Shown piece by piece: positions 34,281 to 45,547 of a DNA stretch of 64,000 nucleotides. Source of the DNA: Arctopsyche grandis (Eukaryota; Arthropoda; Insecta; Trichoptera; Hydropsychidae). Each line of letters begins with the position of its first letter. Within the stretch, counting starts at the first letter, position 1. The stretch is from contig NC_135362.1 in NCBI RefSeq assembly GCF_051622035.1, positions 28,517,001 to 28,581,000 on the forward strand, in the 5' to 3' direction. Both the position numbers and the translations under genes were made by a program. Under the pieces are notes generated by a model. It was given only the letters and a program-made list of their open reading frames with translations. It was not told the origin of the DNA and did not search any database.

Positions 34281-35600
34281 AAAACATTCAAGAGCTTTGT
34301 AATAAGATAAGAAAAAAAAACTTAATAAATTTTATTGAATTTTCAATAAACATATTTTAATCCGTTTAATCCCCCCCGCCAAGATTAAATCCTGGGCGCA
34401 CCACTTTATACATGTACATAATATGTATATAATATTACTGTATGTGATAACATTTATCAATTATTTTTTTAAATTATCACACTGTGTTGATAAATAACGA
34501 TCGAAAATATGTGGCGTGTTGCATTAAACGTCATATAAATTAGCAAAACAATGTCTTAAACAAAAGTAAACTTTGAGCTGACTAGATGCCCATCAAAGTG
34601 ACGTTGAGTTGTTTATTATTTTTTTAAGCAATTGCCCTATTTTGTCCACTATAAACAGGTGTTTTGATAAGACATGTGTATCTATTTAATTGTTCGGATG
34701 GGTGGATACTGTACAGATAGCTGAAAGCTCTTTATTACGAGCTGTAAATAAATTATAATATAACTGATATTTGCATCTCTGGCAAATTTGCATTCACAGA
34801 GATCCAATAGTCAATGTTGATATACGGGTAATGATAATGACATTATATACATATGTAGTTAAATAATTTTCAATAAATGATCGTTTCAATGATGATACGA
34901 ATTACGTTTACAGGAAGTCTAAATCCAATTATCATCTTATTAGTTTTATTAAACTACGTGGCTAATTTTTTCACTATATACAGTACCTGACCAATATGCT
35001 TCACGGATTTATTCAATAAAAACAATATAAATTTCATCAACATATTAATTTAACTCACAACGAAAATGGACCAGATCAAATAAATTTAATATACAATGAG
35101 TTGAGTTTGTTCATTTCATTTCCTATGCCTAAAAACCAAAATATCAATTCGAGATTTATTTAAGATGCTTTACGTCTATATATCTTAAGAGGCCTGGACA
35201 GCAGCGCCTTGTCCATACAAACGTACTATACTTCTCCCTTCCTCAATTATGGCACTAGAGAAATTATTTTTTAATATGCTATGGATATCTACCATTGGGG
35301 TGCATTTATCGTTTTATTTTTTTGATTAATTATTTTTTATATTAGCTAGGAGCCGCCAAACATCTATAAAATCGCCTCTTTTTTACACCCACGAAACGAG
35401 TCCAGCGTGCTTATTTAACGGTCGATTTTAAAAAAAATACGCCAATAGATGCACAGAAAGTATCTTTCTCATACCTATGATGAAATTTTTTTAAAAATTG
35501 GTCCAGTTTTGGAGGAGAAAATAGTAGAATACGAAACCTCGATTTTGTCAATTTAAAATACGTTTTATCTGGTCGAAGCGCAACTGTCGCATTCACTCAA
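34281..35600. other. No gene recognised
   Basis: AT-rich. The block at 35340-35590 (minus strand open for 61 codons) reads like a non-coding repeat rather than a gene, but I see no second copy in the window to prove it. Confidence 0.4.
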
Positions 35601-35819
35601 TATATATATTGATATATATTGTCGCATTCACTCAATATATACATACACTCAATATATATATCGAAGAAAGGAACGGTAACAAAATTAAGGTTTCAGGTGT
35701 ACAGCCCTCTTTATATATAACTTTAAAAGAGACTTTGTAAGGTTTAATGTATGTATGTGAGGTTTGAGTGGAATAAACGTTGTCGAAGAATCTAATTTTC
35801 TATGACGACGATGTCGATT

Positions 35820-36117
35820 TCGATTCCTATTTCAGTTCCTGTTCCGGATTCTTTATTCAATTCCGTATCCGGATGTCCTTTTCATTTCCAGTTACGGATT
35901 TCTTTTTCAGATCCGGTTCCGGATTCCTTTTTCAGTTCCAGTTCCAGATTCCATTTTCATTTCCGGATCCAAATTCCGTTTTCATTTCCAGTTCCGGATT
36001 CCTATTTCAGTTCCGGATCCGAATTCCTGTCTAAGTTCTGGATCCCAATTCCTGTTTCAATACCGGATCCCGATTACTTTTTCAGTTCTGGATAAGGATT
36101 ATTTTTTCAGTTTCGGT
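35820..36117. repeat. Minisatellite of TTCCGGATCC-type units
   Basis: About ten imperfect units of roughly 24-36 bp, each containing TTTCAGTTCCGGAT or a close variant. The repeat leaves two frames open; the resulting Phe/Ser/Pro-rich peptides are not evidence of a gene. Confidence 0.85.
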
Positions 36118-36127
36118 TCCTTTATAT

Positions 36128-36462
36128 TGTAACGTACGCCACCGGTTAAGTGCATTCGGGATTATCCGCCACATTAAGTGCATTCGTAGGGAACAATGGA
36201 GACCCCCATATTAGGCCTAGCGGCATCTCCGCTAGTTCCCAGTGCCTGAGACCGTGAGACCGTACGTGACTTAACAATACATAAACAAACAGGTCAAGGA
36301 CGCTACAGTGAGCAACCTGTCCTTTGAAAGGAAGTACACTTGGCATGGGGGGACTATTCTGGAAGGAACACTGGCTGTGCGTGGACCTCCTTAATCACCC
36401 AATAAATGCTGTGAAGCGACTTTGGCCTTTAATTTGGATCCTCCACCCACCATTACGTAACA
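36128..36462 (+). mobile_element. Solo LTR, family with RTAT targets
   Basis: 335 bp from TGTAACG to CGTAACA with ATAT on both sides. Carries CAATAAATGCTGTGAAGCGA and TTTGGATCCTCCACCCACC near its 3' end. Fossil, no internal part. Confidence 0.9.
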
Positions 36463-36474
36463 ATATATAAAAAA

Positions 36475-36655
36475 ATACCATTTGTTGTGTGTATGTAATT
36501 TCTGATTAATATAAATTGATTATAAATATTTTTTTCGACAAATTCAAATAAATTTAATAAAAAACCAAATGAATGTTTACTATTAGATTTGCTATGTTTA
36601 AGCAGTTTATTTATAATATTACAAATACCGAGCGAAGCCGGGTAAGACCACTAGT
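36475..36655 (-). repeat. Dispersed 'ACCCGGCTTCGC' repeat, minus copy
   Basis: The minus strand begins ACTAGTGGTCTTACCCGGC and TATTTGTAATATTATAAA; related to 2253-3075 and 22118-22350. Confidence 0.65.
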
Positions 36656-37177
36656 ATTCAATAAAAACAATATAAATTTCAACACACTCACAACTCACAG
36701 CAAAAATGGACCAGGTCATAAAAATTAAATATTCAATAAGTTGAATAATTTTTATTCATTTCATTTGCTAGACCGGGTTATAAAAATTGAATATAAAATA
36801 AGTTCATTATATTTTATGTTCATTTCATTTAATAACAAAAATAAAAATTCGACATTTATTTAAATGACTGTATAGCTGATTGCATTATCATTGATAAATA
36901 TCAGTAATCACCAAAAATTCCAATAAATTTGCATTTCCTAGTAACATTATCAAGATCATCAACAACATACATATGTAATTTTTTATAAGAGATTTAATCG
37001 TCAAGAATATTTTTTTGACATTTATAATTTTGTGATTATAATCTTCTAAAATTTGGCAAAAAAAGTCTTTTCCAAATTTTAGTTTACCCAATATGTTTCA
37101 TAATATATATGACACTGCCTAAATATAAAAGGGAAAAAAGGGTTGAATAAAAAAAAAGTAAAACTCATATGAAAAAA
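36656..37177. other. No gene; ALG5 downstream region
   Basis: AT-rich; two direct copies of a CAATATAAATTTCA-type block (near 36668, similar to 35026) hint at an old repeat. Confidence 0.4.
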
Positions 37178-37389
37178 TTTATTTCGTGGAAATAAAGCAA
37201 CATAAAACTATTTTAAAATATACATATTACAAAATATATGACCCCACGTGCGCTTGATTCAATTTATATAAAAACGAGTCACAAGGAATGCTCAATGAAA
37301 ATATACGTATAAATGCAATATTGTGACGCTATACATTTGTAAACACTCAATTCATATCCTTTAACACATCCTTCATAAGAAAGATCGTC

Positions 37390-40300
37390 TCATTCATCTT
37401 TGCGCAACTTCCACGCGCCAATTCTGTATCTCAACCATATGAGAAAGAGATCTGCCCCCATTTGAATCCAAGACCAAACTGGGGTGACTTTGGATCCGTC
37501 TATTTCAGTCCAATTAACGGCAACTTCCGCAATGTCTATTTTAAGTCTCTGGGCGATGTACAACAGCTCAACATCGAAAGCCCTGCAATAGTTTCAAGAC
37601 ATTAATAAACCATTATAAAATATTATATATATAAATTTCATATTATATCAAATGTAAAATCAAATACCATCGTTCAACATGCATATTTAAAAAGCACACT
37701 CTGGCTGCTTGTCTCGTCAACAATTTAAATCCGCATTGAGTATCTCTAATACCTCGAACTGCGAATAGCCATACCAAAAAATGAAAGCCGTACATTAAAA
37801 TTGTCCTGAAAAATATATAGTACATATATATTTAATACAACACAAATATAATATATAAAACAAAGCATAGATATATGTATTAGGTATATATGTATTAGGT
37901 ATATATGTATTAGGTATATCTTTGTAATAAGTACATAGACTAAGGGCCAAATCACACAGGAATGAACGTGGCACATAAACAGGCTTTTAAACATGCGAAA
38001 CAAGGAGACACAAGGCAAAAAAAAACAATATGAGACAAAAAATAGCCTTGTAAAAAAAAGTTTTTTAAAAACAAACCTCTTTTTTAGTTTTGTATATAAT
38101 ATTAAGATATATAAATTATTATTTTGAATAAAAATACCAATAATTTTTTTTTACTACCGCCATCTATGTATAAAACTAAAAACTACATAGACATCACCCA
38201 GATTTCAAATTTGCAAACTTCGAACGCGTCTTAAACGATATTTTATCTCTATCGTAATGGCGGAGGAACCATTTACTTATATTGATGACCAAAATGAGCA
38301 ATATGGCAAAGTATGAAAACGATCGGATAAGAAGCAAATTTTTTCCTGAATTGTAATCGTAAGTGAAACGTAAAGGAGGTTTGTAATAAAAAATATAGCG
38401 TTCCTTGCACATATTCAAGGCACGCCTAACACACACCGTCCCAAAATCACCCCCTGGAGTGTTTTCGGAAAAATTTTATCCTTGCTTGACAGTGATCGAT
38501 AACCCCCACAGCGGGGATCCAAGCACACGACGTGCAGTTCTTCACTGTGTGATTTCGCCCTAAGGCTAGAGATTGAGGCATTACTGTTAATTTCTTAGAA
38601 AAAACATGTTTTTACAAGCAATTCTTGCTTTGAACACTGATGGAACAGTCTGTTGTTATTGTAGCGTGAGAACACGAGAGAGAGTATCCACTGTCTAAGT
38701 AGATATCCACTGACAATAGACACCCTGGATTAAGCTAACGAGACTCGGTAAGTGCCCGAACAAAGGATACGCTGGAGTTCTCAGACCCGGGCGAGTGCGT
38801 GCGACTCACCACAGTAGATCTGTACGTGCCTAGACAATAAATAAATGGATCGGGGAAGCTATGGTGTGCAACTTATCCATTATAAGGGGGACACACGGAA
38901 CGTATCGTATTATTCTGGAGCGAGCGACGGCTTCGTGTGGACCTCCTGAATCGTTGAATAAATGCTGTGAAGCGACTTTGGCCTTTCTTTTTGATCCGGT
39001 ACCCATCCCTACGCAACACTATTTAAAATTGCCCAGACCAGAAGCCAAAGTCTAGTAATAAGTACGGGTTCGGATGGTAATTAGGACAATAATGAAAAAA
39101 TGGTCACTTTGGAGGCCGAACTTGACAATCGCTTTATAAGTATTTGAATTATTAGTCAAGATTGTCCAGCAACATAGCTCGGTGGTTGCGTTGATGCTAA
39201 CCACCGAGAGGTTGCCGGGTTCTAACCTGTGGGTTGCCCTCAATTCAAAATAATTTATTTTTTTAGTTAATTAATTTATTATTAGTTTGCCAATTTATCT
39301 GATTTTCATTGAAACGGTTCCAACGAATTGGCTACCTTACCTATGTATTTCCAGACAAAATTTCGAGTTTTCAGCAATCTCGAATTTCACTGAATTGTAT
39401 AAAATGCTGCAAATTTACAAATTTGACCATAAATGTCTCTGTGAATGTTAATTGATATTGTTACGTATACTAAAAAGAGCCACCGAGTAATTGCGATCGG
39501 ATTAGGCCGGGTAGCGTCCTGAGAGACCGTGTGACCAGTGTAAGTGGTTTTAAGGATTAGCGACAAGCTAAGTGCATGTAGGCTAAACAATGGCGACCGA
39601 GTCGGCTGGTATTGGTCCTTTCGCAGAATTGACCTGTACCGTGTCGTGGGAATGCCGTGGGAAGACATATCCGTACGTGACCATAACAATAGGTAAACAA
39701 ATTAGAAGTCGAAGATATCTTGAGAGATCTATCCCTTATAAGGCGATACTTAGGCGATATCTTGTCATTCTGGACTGAGCACTGCCAGTGCGTGTATCTC
39801 CTTAATCATCAATAAATGCTGTGAAACGACTGTTGGCCTTTTACTTGGATCCTCCACCCACCCCTACGCAACAATATGCATTTACTGAATTTCGCTGAAT
39901 TGTTTAAAAAATGCTGCAAATTTTCAAATTTGACCATAGATTTCTCTGTGGATGTTAATTAACATGTATTTACTTTGTATAATAATACTTGTATCAAATA
40001 TACAATGTTTCTGGCCAGGAAGGCGCATTGGGGTTACCTGTTAGGCATTCTTGGTATAAATTAAAAAATAAATAAGTATGGCGACAGCCATACCGCAATC
40101 CTACAACACTATAAAGCCTAAAGCCACTTCTATTGTTATTAAATTTCTTTGGATGAAACGGTTCCTCATCAAATTGGCAAAAACCATCGTACCCACTATT
40201 TGAATACAATTTCAAAATGTATAATCTATATATTTACATATGTACAAATTTAATACCATAGATGTCACTCAGGGGCGACCCGACGGAAAATATCAAATTT

Positions 40301-41459
40301 GTTCCATCAGTTATGCCCGCCTTTCCCAAGTATAAACAAATAAGTACATACAAATCAATTATTTTCCCATAAATAGTAGAAGATACGGTAACCCAAAGCT
40401 ATACCATATTATAAAACTACCTAAATACGCTTCTAGTAGCGATTGCATCATCTTCTAGGTGAGCCCTCGAACCGATCACAATACATGATTTTTTAGATAC
40501 TGAATCTTTGTCTTTTAAATAGTTTTTTCCACATAATTTTTCAAGACTTGCTTCCAATTTTGAAACGTCGGAAAAACGAGTTGCTCCATCGGCGTCCGCG
40601 AATAGTATGAGAGCACCTCTCGAGCTCATCATTCCCTACAAAACAATTAAATGAACGTCAATCATATGTACGATAATATCGTGTGATACAAGTTTTGAGG
40701 AAAAAGATCGAACCAATCTAACGGCACCGCCCTTTCCACGATTTTCAATCAAATCCAATACGCGTACTTTTTCCGATCCATATTTGTCAGTGTACTTTTT
40801 AGCGACGGCTACAGTTTTATCTCGGCTGCCGTCGCTGACAACAATCACTTCATATTGAAAATCAGGAGTATTTTTAATACCATCCAAATATTCAAGACAC
40901 TCGTCTAACATAGGCGGCACTGCAACAATGAAAACAATTATATTTATATATATATATGTAAGTACAAAACAAAAATTCTAACATTGTATTATCATCCAAT
41001 GGAATTCCGAAGATTGCCGGAAGCTCTATGCTCAAATATCTATCGTCATAAACAAACTTTTGAAGCTTATTATTACAAAATTGGATGACACCACTGATTA
41101 CACTATATATATACATATGTAGTTACATCTCAATTCTTCTTCGTAAGCTGGCACGACTACGCTCAAGTGTATTGTAGGTGGGTCCGAAAGCGACGGAAAT
41201 GGTATACTCTTTCCATCCCCATTTTTGAAATACTTTTCTTCTTTGTGCCGGAATATATTCGGGTACGGTTTCGTCAGTAGTACCAGCACTAAGCAGAACT
41301 GAAAGAGACAAGTCGACAGTGAGTAATTTTTAATGCAGTCTGATTGGATAAAGGTGCCCTTGAATAGGGCTTATGTAGTGTTACCGATACAAATGCTGCG
41401 CTACTCAAACAGATGACATAGAACGCTATGAGCGCCAAAGCCGAGAGTAAATGAGCCAT
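37390..41459 (-). CDS. ALG5: Dolichyl-phosphate beta-glucosyltransferase (ALG5)
   Basis: ER membrane enzyme that moves glucose from UDP-glucose to dolichyl phosphate, giving the Dol-P-Glc donor for the last steps of N-glycan precursor assembly. Six exons with consistent phases: 41385-41459, 41127-41298, 40714-40919, 40421-40635, 37668-37805 and 37390-37582, 332 residues against 324 in human. It has an N-terminal membrane segment (about residues 3-33), LSVVVPAYEEE at the start of the GT-A domain, EVIVVSDGSRDKT, NRGKGGAVR, the DxD-type FADADGA, GSRAHLE, GIRDTQCGFKL, HVERWAFDVELL and VNWTEIDGSKV. An upstream in-frame ATG exists but 41459 matches the family's N-terminus. Exon 3 uses donor GTTCGA, weak but canonical GT. 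AATAAA on the minus strand at 37178-37183. Intron 4 (2.6 kb) is filled with mobile elements. Confidence 0.95.
37944..38560. mobile_element. PIF/Harbinger-like non-autonomous element in ALG5 intron 4
   Basis: 617 bp. The left end GGGCCAAATCACACAG is inverted as CTGTGTGATTTCGCCC on the right, with TAA on both sides (3-bp duplication). No transposase. An internal block recurs at 5075-5245. Confidence 0.8.
38660..39018 (+). mobile_element. Solo LTR in ALG5 intron 4
   Basis: 359 bp from TGTAGCG to CGCAACA, with imperfect TTAT/CTAT flanks. Carries GAATAAATGCTGTGAAGCG and the CCCTACGCAACA end of the family. Most like the copy at 11574-11885. Fossil. Confidence 0.85.
39160..40075 (+). mobile_element. 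SINE family 1, duplicated-tail subfamily, hit by a solo LTR
   Basis: Body at 39283-39458 and 39874-40075, split by an LTR exactly at the junction of the two tail copies. The region before it (39178-39240) is tRNA-like, with GCTCGGTGGTTGCG and B box GGGTTCTAACC, but differs from the usual head of this family. Ends AAATTAAAAAATAAATAA. Confidence 0.75.
39459..39873 (+). mobile_element. Solo LTR inside the SINE of ALG5 intron 4
   Basis: 415 bp from TGTTACG to CGCAACA with ATAT on both sides. Closest relative in the window is 23554-23913 (shared TAATTGCGATCGGATTAGGC and GTCCTGAGAGACCGTG). Fossil, no internal part. Confidence 0.9.
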
Positions 41460-42097
41460 GATGAGGATCAGAAGTGCAGCATCAGCCGCGTCAGCATCAC
41501 CGAATTGCCAAGCCGAGAAATCAACGAGACATTGTAACCGGCTAACGAGCTCGCGCCACACAACTGACAAGTGACACGACACACTGACAGTTCCGCAAAG
41601 CAGCCAATCTAACGACTATGCTCACTGTTCGTAAATGTCATTTCATTTGGGGATAAATATAAAATAAAAAGTAGAGGATTGGAGCAGACCGCATTTTGAA
41701 TTACTTCGCTCCATTGTCAAAATTCAAAACACTCCAGTTCCGCTCCATGTTCCAAGTTAAAAGTTTTAAAATAACAGAAAAATGTTATAATAATATAAGT
41801 GGCTTTATATTATTATAACATTTGACTATTTATTTTTGTCCTCAAAACGGGACATCTACCAATTCTTACGTAATAGTATGTATATTCAAGAAAACGCGTA
41901 TTTTTTCATAGTTTTTATTTATTAATAAAAAGAACAGGAATGTTGATGAAGAAAAGAAAAGAACAGGAATGAATAATATAACTATAAAAAAATTTATGTT
42001 GTTTTATATTTTTCTGATGAACAAATTTTCTTAAGTATTACTGGGTTTGCTTTTAAATAAGAATGAAATTTTTGGCAGGATTTCTTAAAATTGATTT
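41460..42097. other. ALG5 upstream region
   Basis: A hairpin at 41781-41823 (AAATGTTATAATAATATAA and its complement) looks like a minimal MITE. The rest is AT-rich with no coding signal. Confidence 0.5.
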
Positions 42098-42586
42098 TGT
42101 GACGAACGGATTTACGCGTGCTTATCTGATCTCGCGGTGGGAGTGCAGAGGGCGTTTACTCCGTTATTCTCCAAGGGTCGGGTTATGTAGAAACGTGGAC
42201 TAACCTTGGGATAGTGATATATATGTATATAGTCGGGGAGGTTCCTGACTGCAAGTCGTCTTCGTTGATAACAGCTTCCTCGTCGTCTCACGGCTGAGGT
42301 TTCTCCGGAAACAGCGTGAGGAATGCAGGGGAAGTTGTGCTGGAACTCAGGGGAGGGAGTGATGCTACACTCGACCTCGCAGCGGTTCTTCAGCACTGAT
42401 GGTGATGGATCTCTGGGCCCCCCCCCCTGGAGACGTGCATAGGAGAGATCTTTCTTCGACGGGCGATCGCGGGTGAAAGAGAGCGCTCTACATGCGCGCG
42501 CGCATACAAGGCTTTTTCCTGGGTGGCCACTCGAAATAAAAGGCGAGTGCTGCCCTATGGGACGTTGGGGAGAACGTCGCGTTACA
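42098..42586 (+). mobile_element. Solo LTR, separate family
   Basis: 489 bp, GC-richer than its surroundings, from TGTGACG to GTTACA with ATTT on both sides (4-bp duplication) and AATAAA near 42534. Unrelated in sequence to the RTAT family. The long minus-strand open frame over it is a by-product. Fossil. Confidence 0.75.
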
Positions 42587-42739
42587 ATTTTAATTAACAA
42601 CATCGCTTTAAGAACTGAGACTTGCAACTGCGTTTTTTTTTTCATCCACAACTTGTTCGTTTGTGAAAAGACTCTTTCTACGGGAATCTTCATCCAGTTA
42701 ATCTGTGGTTCAATCTGTCTGGCACTTTTCGATCGTTTG

Positions 42740-42905
42740 CACCAAACCCGTTGCGATGCTTTGCAGTAGATTATGTACCACACATTTATCGTGCTCCATT
42801 GCTCCACTGTTCCACTCCAACACTCTGGGAATAATGCACTGTTATATATTACAAAAAGGAATTCAAACTATATAAATATATATAAACATTTATAAATATA
42901 TGGGT
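42740..42905 (+). repeat. Partial copy of the 44.0/55.0-kb repeat
   Basis: CGATGCTTTGCAGTAGATTA, TTTATCGTGCTCCATTG and CCACTGTTCCACTCCAACAC match 44072-44235 and 55068-55240. Confidence 0.75.
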
Positions 42906-42910
42906 AAACG

Positions 42911-43149
42911 GACTACTAGTCATATGTGAACCAGTCACAGGACAACCGGTCGCTCTATATCGGTCACACGTGATCACCCGTCACACTAAATCTGGTCACG
43001 AGAAAACTGGTCACACCCTAAAATCGGTTACGAGAAAACTGATTAACCGATTTTAGGGTGTGACCAGTTTTAGTGTGACGGGTGATCACGTGTGACCGAT
43101 CTAGAGCGACCGGTTGTCCTGTGACAGGTTCACATTTGACTAGTAATCG
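42911..43149. mobile_element. Foldback MITE, near-perfect palindrome
   Basis: 239 bp. The arm GACTACTAGTCATATGTGAA is matched by the complement at 43125-43149. CACAGGACAACCGGTCG and GTGATCACCCGTCACAC pair across the centre near 43035. No coding content. Confidence 0.85.
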
Positions 43150-43690
43150 AACCATACGCATACGCGTACAATATTGCATAGTTATGAAAAAGATACGCGT
43201 GTTTTTGAAACAAGAAATGTATTCGAAAGGGTGCTTCTATTATTATAACATTTCTCTTTAAAATAAGCTTTAAGAGATTATATATGTATCATGTATGTAT
43301 ATTTCCCTTTTGTAATAGCTGAAAACTTGCTTATAAAGGATAGCCACACTGATTCAATTATAGAGAATTCTTGTGCATTATTGAAACTAATTTTAAATCT
43401 AACTAACGTTCAAATATCTTATGTTTTTTATGTCGTCAGACAATATTGAGAAGTTCCCCATAAAACAATTAGATTTAGCATTTAAAAACAATGAAAAACA
43501 TCGGAGCAGTAGACTACAGAGCCACGCAACCTTCACACGCGTTAGATCTATATGGTGCTATACATTGAAATATAATGTATAGAATAGTCATTGTAAACAA
43601 AAGTATCGCTTAAAAGCGAGCCATCGAAGAGAGAGACGGAAAGTCAGAAGAGAGACAAAAGAGTGAGGAAAAAAAATTCGTGGAAGTGAT
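43150..43690. other. No recognisable gene
   Basis: AT-rich; CTTCTATTATTATAACATTT near 43233 matches the MITE-like ends near 41785 and 17617. Confidence 0.4.
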
Positions 43691-44035
43691 CGTCCCTTAC
43701 AGCTACTGGACAAAACAGCTGACATCTCCGGGCACACGGATTTTTTGTGGCAACATTTTTAGGGGCTGAGAGCAATTCTATGCATACTACTTCAATGTAG
43801 ATAAAGTAATAATAACTGTTTTTCAATGAGTGAGGCTGGTCCGAACATCTAGCACGTGCACATACAAATGTTCGGACTTTGTCGAACTAATACTACCACA
43901 CAATTTCACTAGTAGAGCCTATTTCAAAGAGATCCTACTGCAACTGAGAAAAACAGACGAAATCTCCGTCTGCACGAAGTTTTAGTAGCAACATTTTTGG
44001 AAGCTGAGAGCGCTTCTACCCATTCTACTTCAATG
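43690..44035 (+). repeat. Diverged tandem duplication
   Basis: Two copies about 240 bp apart share ACATCTCCG/AAATCTCCG, GCAACATTTTTAGGGGCTGA versus GCAACATTTTTGGAAGCTGA, GAGAGC and TACTTCAATG. Confidence 0.55.
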
Positions 44036-44457
44036 GTGCTATATGCTTCTACGTGTGCCGTGGCACACACATTGCGATGCTTTGCAGTGAATTATATACC
44101 ATACATTTATCGTGCTCCATCAGAGAAATGTAATATTAATTTCTCTGTGCTCCATTGTTCCACTGTTCCACTCCAACACTCAATGCACTTTCATATATTC
44201 AAAAACGAAATCAAACTATTTAAATATATATGAACATTTATAAATATATGAGTTCGGTGATTACTGGTCACAAATTACTCGTCACAAAGTCACTAAAATC
44301 TCTATAACGGAACATCTGGCAGCCGAAAAGTCCATCATACTAACGATAACTATCATAGTAACGAGAACTTGAGTGCCAAATATTGTGTATTCGCGATTTT
44401 CATGGCAAAAATTGTCTTTGTGACCACCCCAATGTGACGAATAGTCCAATTACCAAA
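44018..44457 (+). mobile_element. Repeat nearly identical to 55015-55447
   Basis: About 440 bp shared in the same orientation at very high identity. The right half (44248-44457) has MITE-like ends: GGTGATTACTGGTCACAAAT on the left and GTGACGAATAGTCCAATTACC-like on the right. Worn inverted copies of that half lie at 62858-63053. Confidence 0.85.
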
Positions 44458-44708
44458 TATATGTATATAAATTTTGATGGGTGTAATTTGTTTTTACTTA
44501 TTCCATATTCACAATACAGACGACTTTAGGTGGCAACACTGTAACAACAACTGTCAGATTTTGCCGAAATTTAACCACATGGCTTCGTTACTTTGACTGC
44601 AATTAAATATCATCTTCGACGAACTGGTTTTTGATTATTCAAAATTGATTTTAAAATAAATTAAAACACATAATAATTTGATTATTGCGGCATATAAACG
44701 TCACAACA

Positions 44709-45157
44709 ATGCTCATCTCCGAGGTTACTTTTCCTATACATTTAAATTCCGAAATAATTGAATCCATAATTTAAATCAATTTATATATTTCAGTTGCCAG
44801 GTAGTGCAGATGGAGATCTGACATGTAGAACTTTCGTATTCGAAGATGAAGGTCACACTCTTGGAAATGCGCTGAAATGCATTATTGCCAGATAGTAAGT
44901 TTCGACGCTACTCACTTTGATATTATAGATAATTATATTGTTATATTAAATGTGTTGTACTTAACAGCATAGAAGTCCAATTCTGCGGATACACGGTACC
45001 ACATCCGGCTGAAAATAAAATGCATTTTAGGATTCAAACCGCTAACGGTACTAGCGCAGTCGAAACCCTTAGAAAGGGATTAGAAGACTTGGAAGATGTG
45101 TGTAGTCACACAATAAACTTGTTCGAAAGTGAAGTGAGAGATTTTACAAACAAGTGA
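44709..45157 (+). CDS. Polr1D: RNA polymerases I and III subunit RPAC2
   Basis: Small RPB11-like subunit that pairs with RPAC1 to start assembly of RNA polymerases I and III in the nucleus. Exons 44709-44723, 44794-44894 and 44968-45157, phases consistent, 101 residues. The protein reads TFVFEDEGHTLGNALKCIIA then VQFCGYTVPHPAENKMHFRI and a C-terminal helix (ETLRKGLEDLEDVCSHTINL), the standard RPB11/RpoL fold. Vertebrate proteins have a longer N-terminus; the 15-bp first exon (MLISE) is inferred from the splice pattern (donor GTTACT) and is the least certain part. AATAAA at 45208-45213. Confidence 0.93.
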
Positions 45158-45294
45158 ATGTATATTAAGTTTATTATGTATGTGATAATGTATCTATAAG
45201 CCAATTAAATAAAATATTATAAAATTTGATTTGTTTTGTTATTCAATTTAGAAGACATCCCATTTATAAACAATATATGTATTTTGATTTTTAA

Positions 45295-45525
45295 ATGCTT
45301 TTTATTATTACGAAATTATGTTCACAATAAATCTTATATATATTTTAATAGCTACTGATCTACTGATCATTTTCTATTTTACGATTTAATTTAATTTGGT
45401 TAGTAATCATAGTATTAGATTATTCTTATGTTAATCTACAGCACAATAGGAAAAAGAGCTCAAAAACCTATTTACTATCCTTATAACTGCTCATAATACA
45501 TAATATTAATAACAATATACATATG
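45295..45525 (-). mobile_element. LINE 3' UTR, minus copy
   Basis: Inverse of 10540-10765 (TTACGAAATTATGTTCACAA, CTACTGATCTACTGATCATT, AGAGCTCAAAAACCTATTTA). Just downstream of RPAC2. Confidence 0.8.
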
Positions 45526-45547
45526 TATGTACATCGCAAACACTAAG

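Noticed and set aside
35780-36095. Phe/Ser/Pro repeat proteins
   Set aside because: Two overlapping frames produced by a minisatellite.
39590-39778. Small protein in ALG5 intron 4
   Set aside because: Lies within a solo LTR.
42112-42807. 231-codon minus-strand open frame as a gene
   Set aside because: It spans a solo LTR (42098-42586) and a flanking repeat, with no family resemblance.
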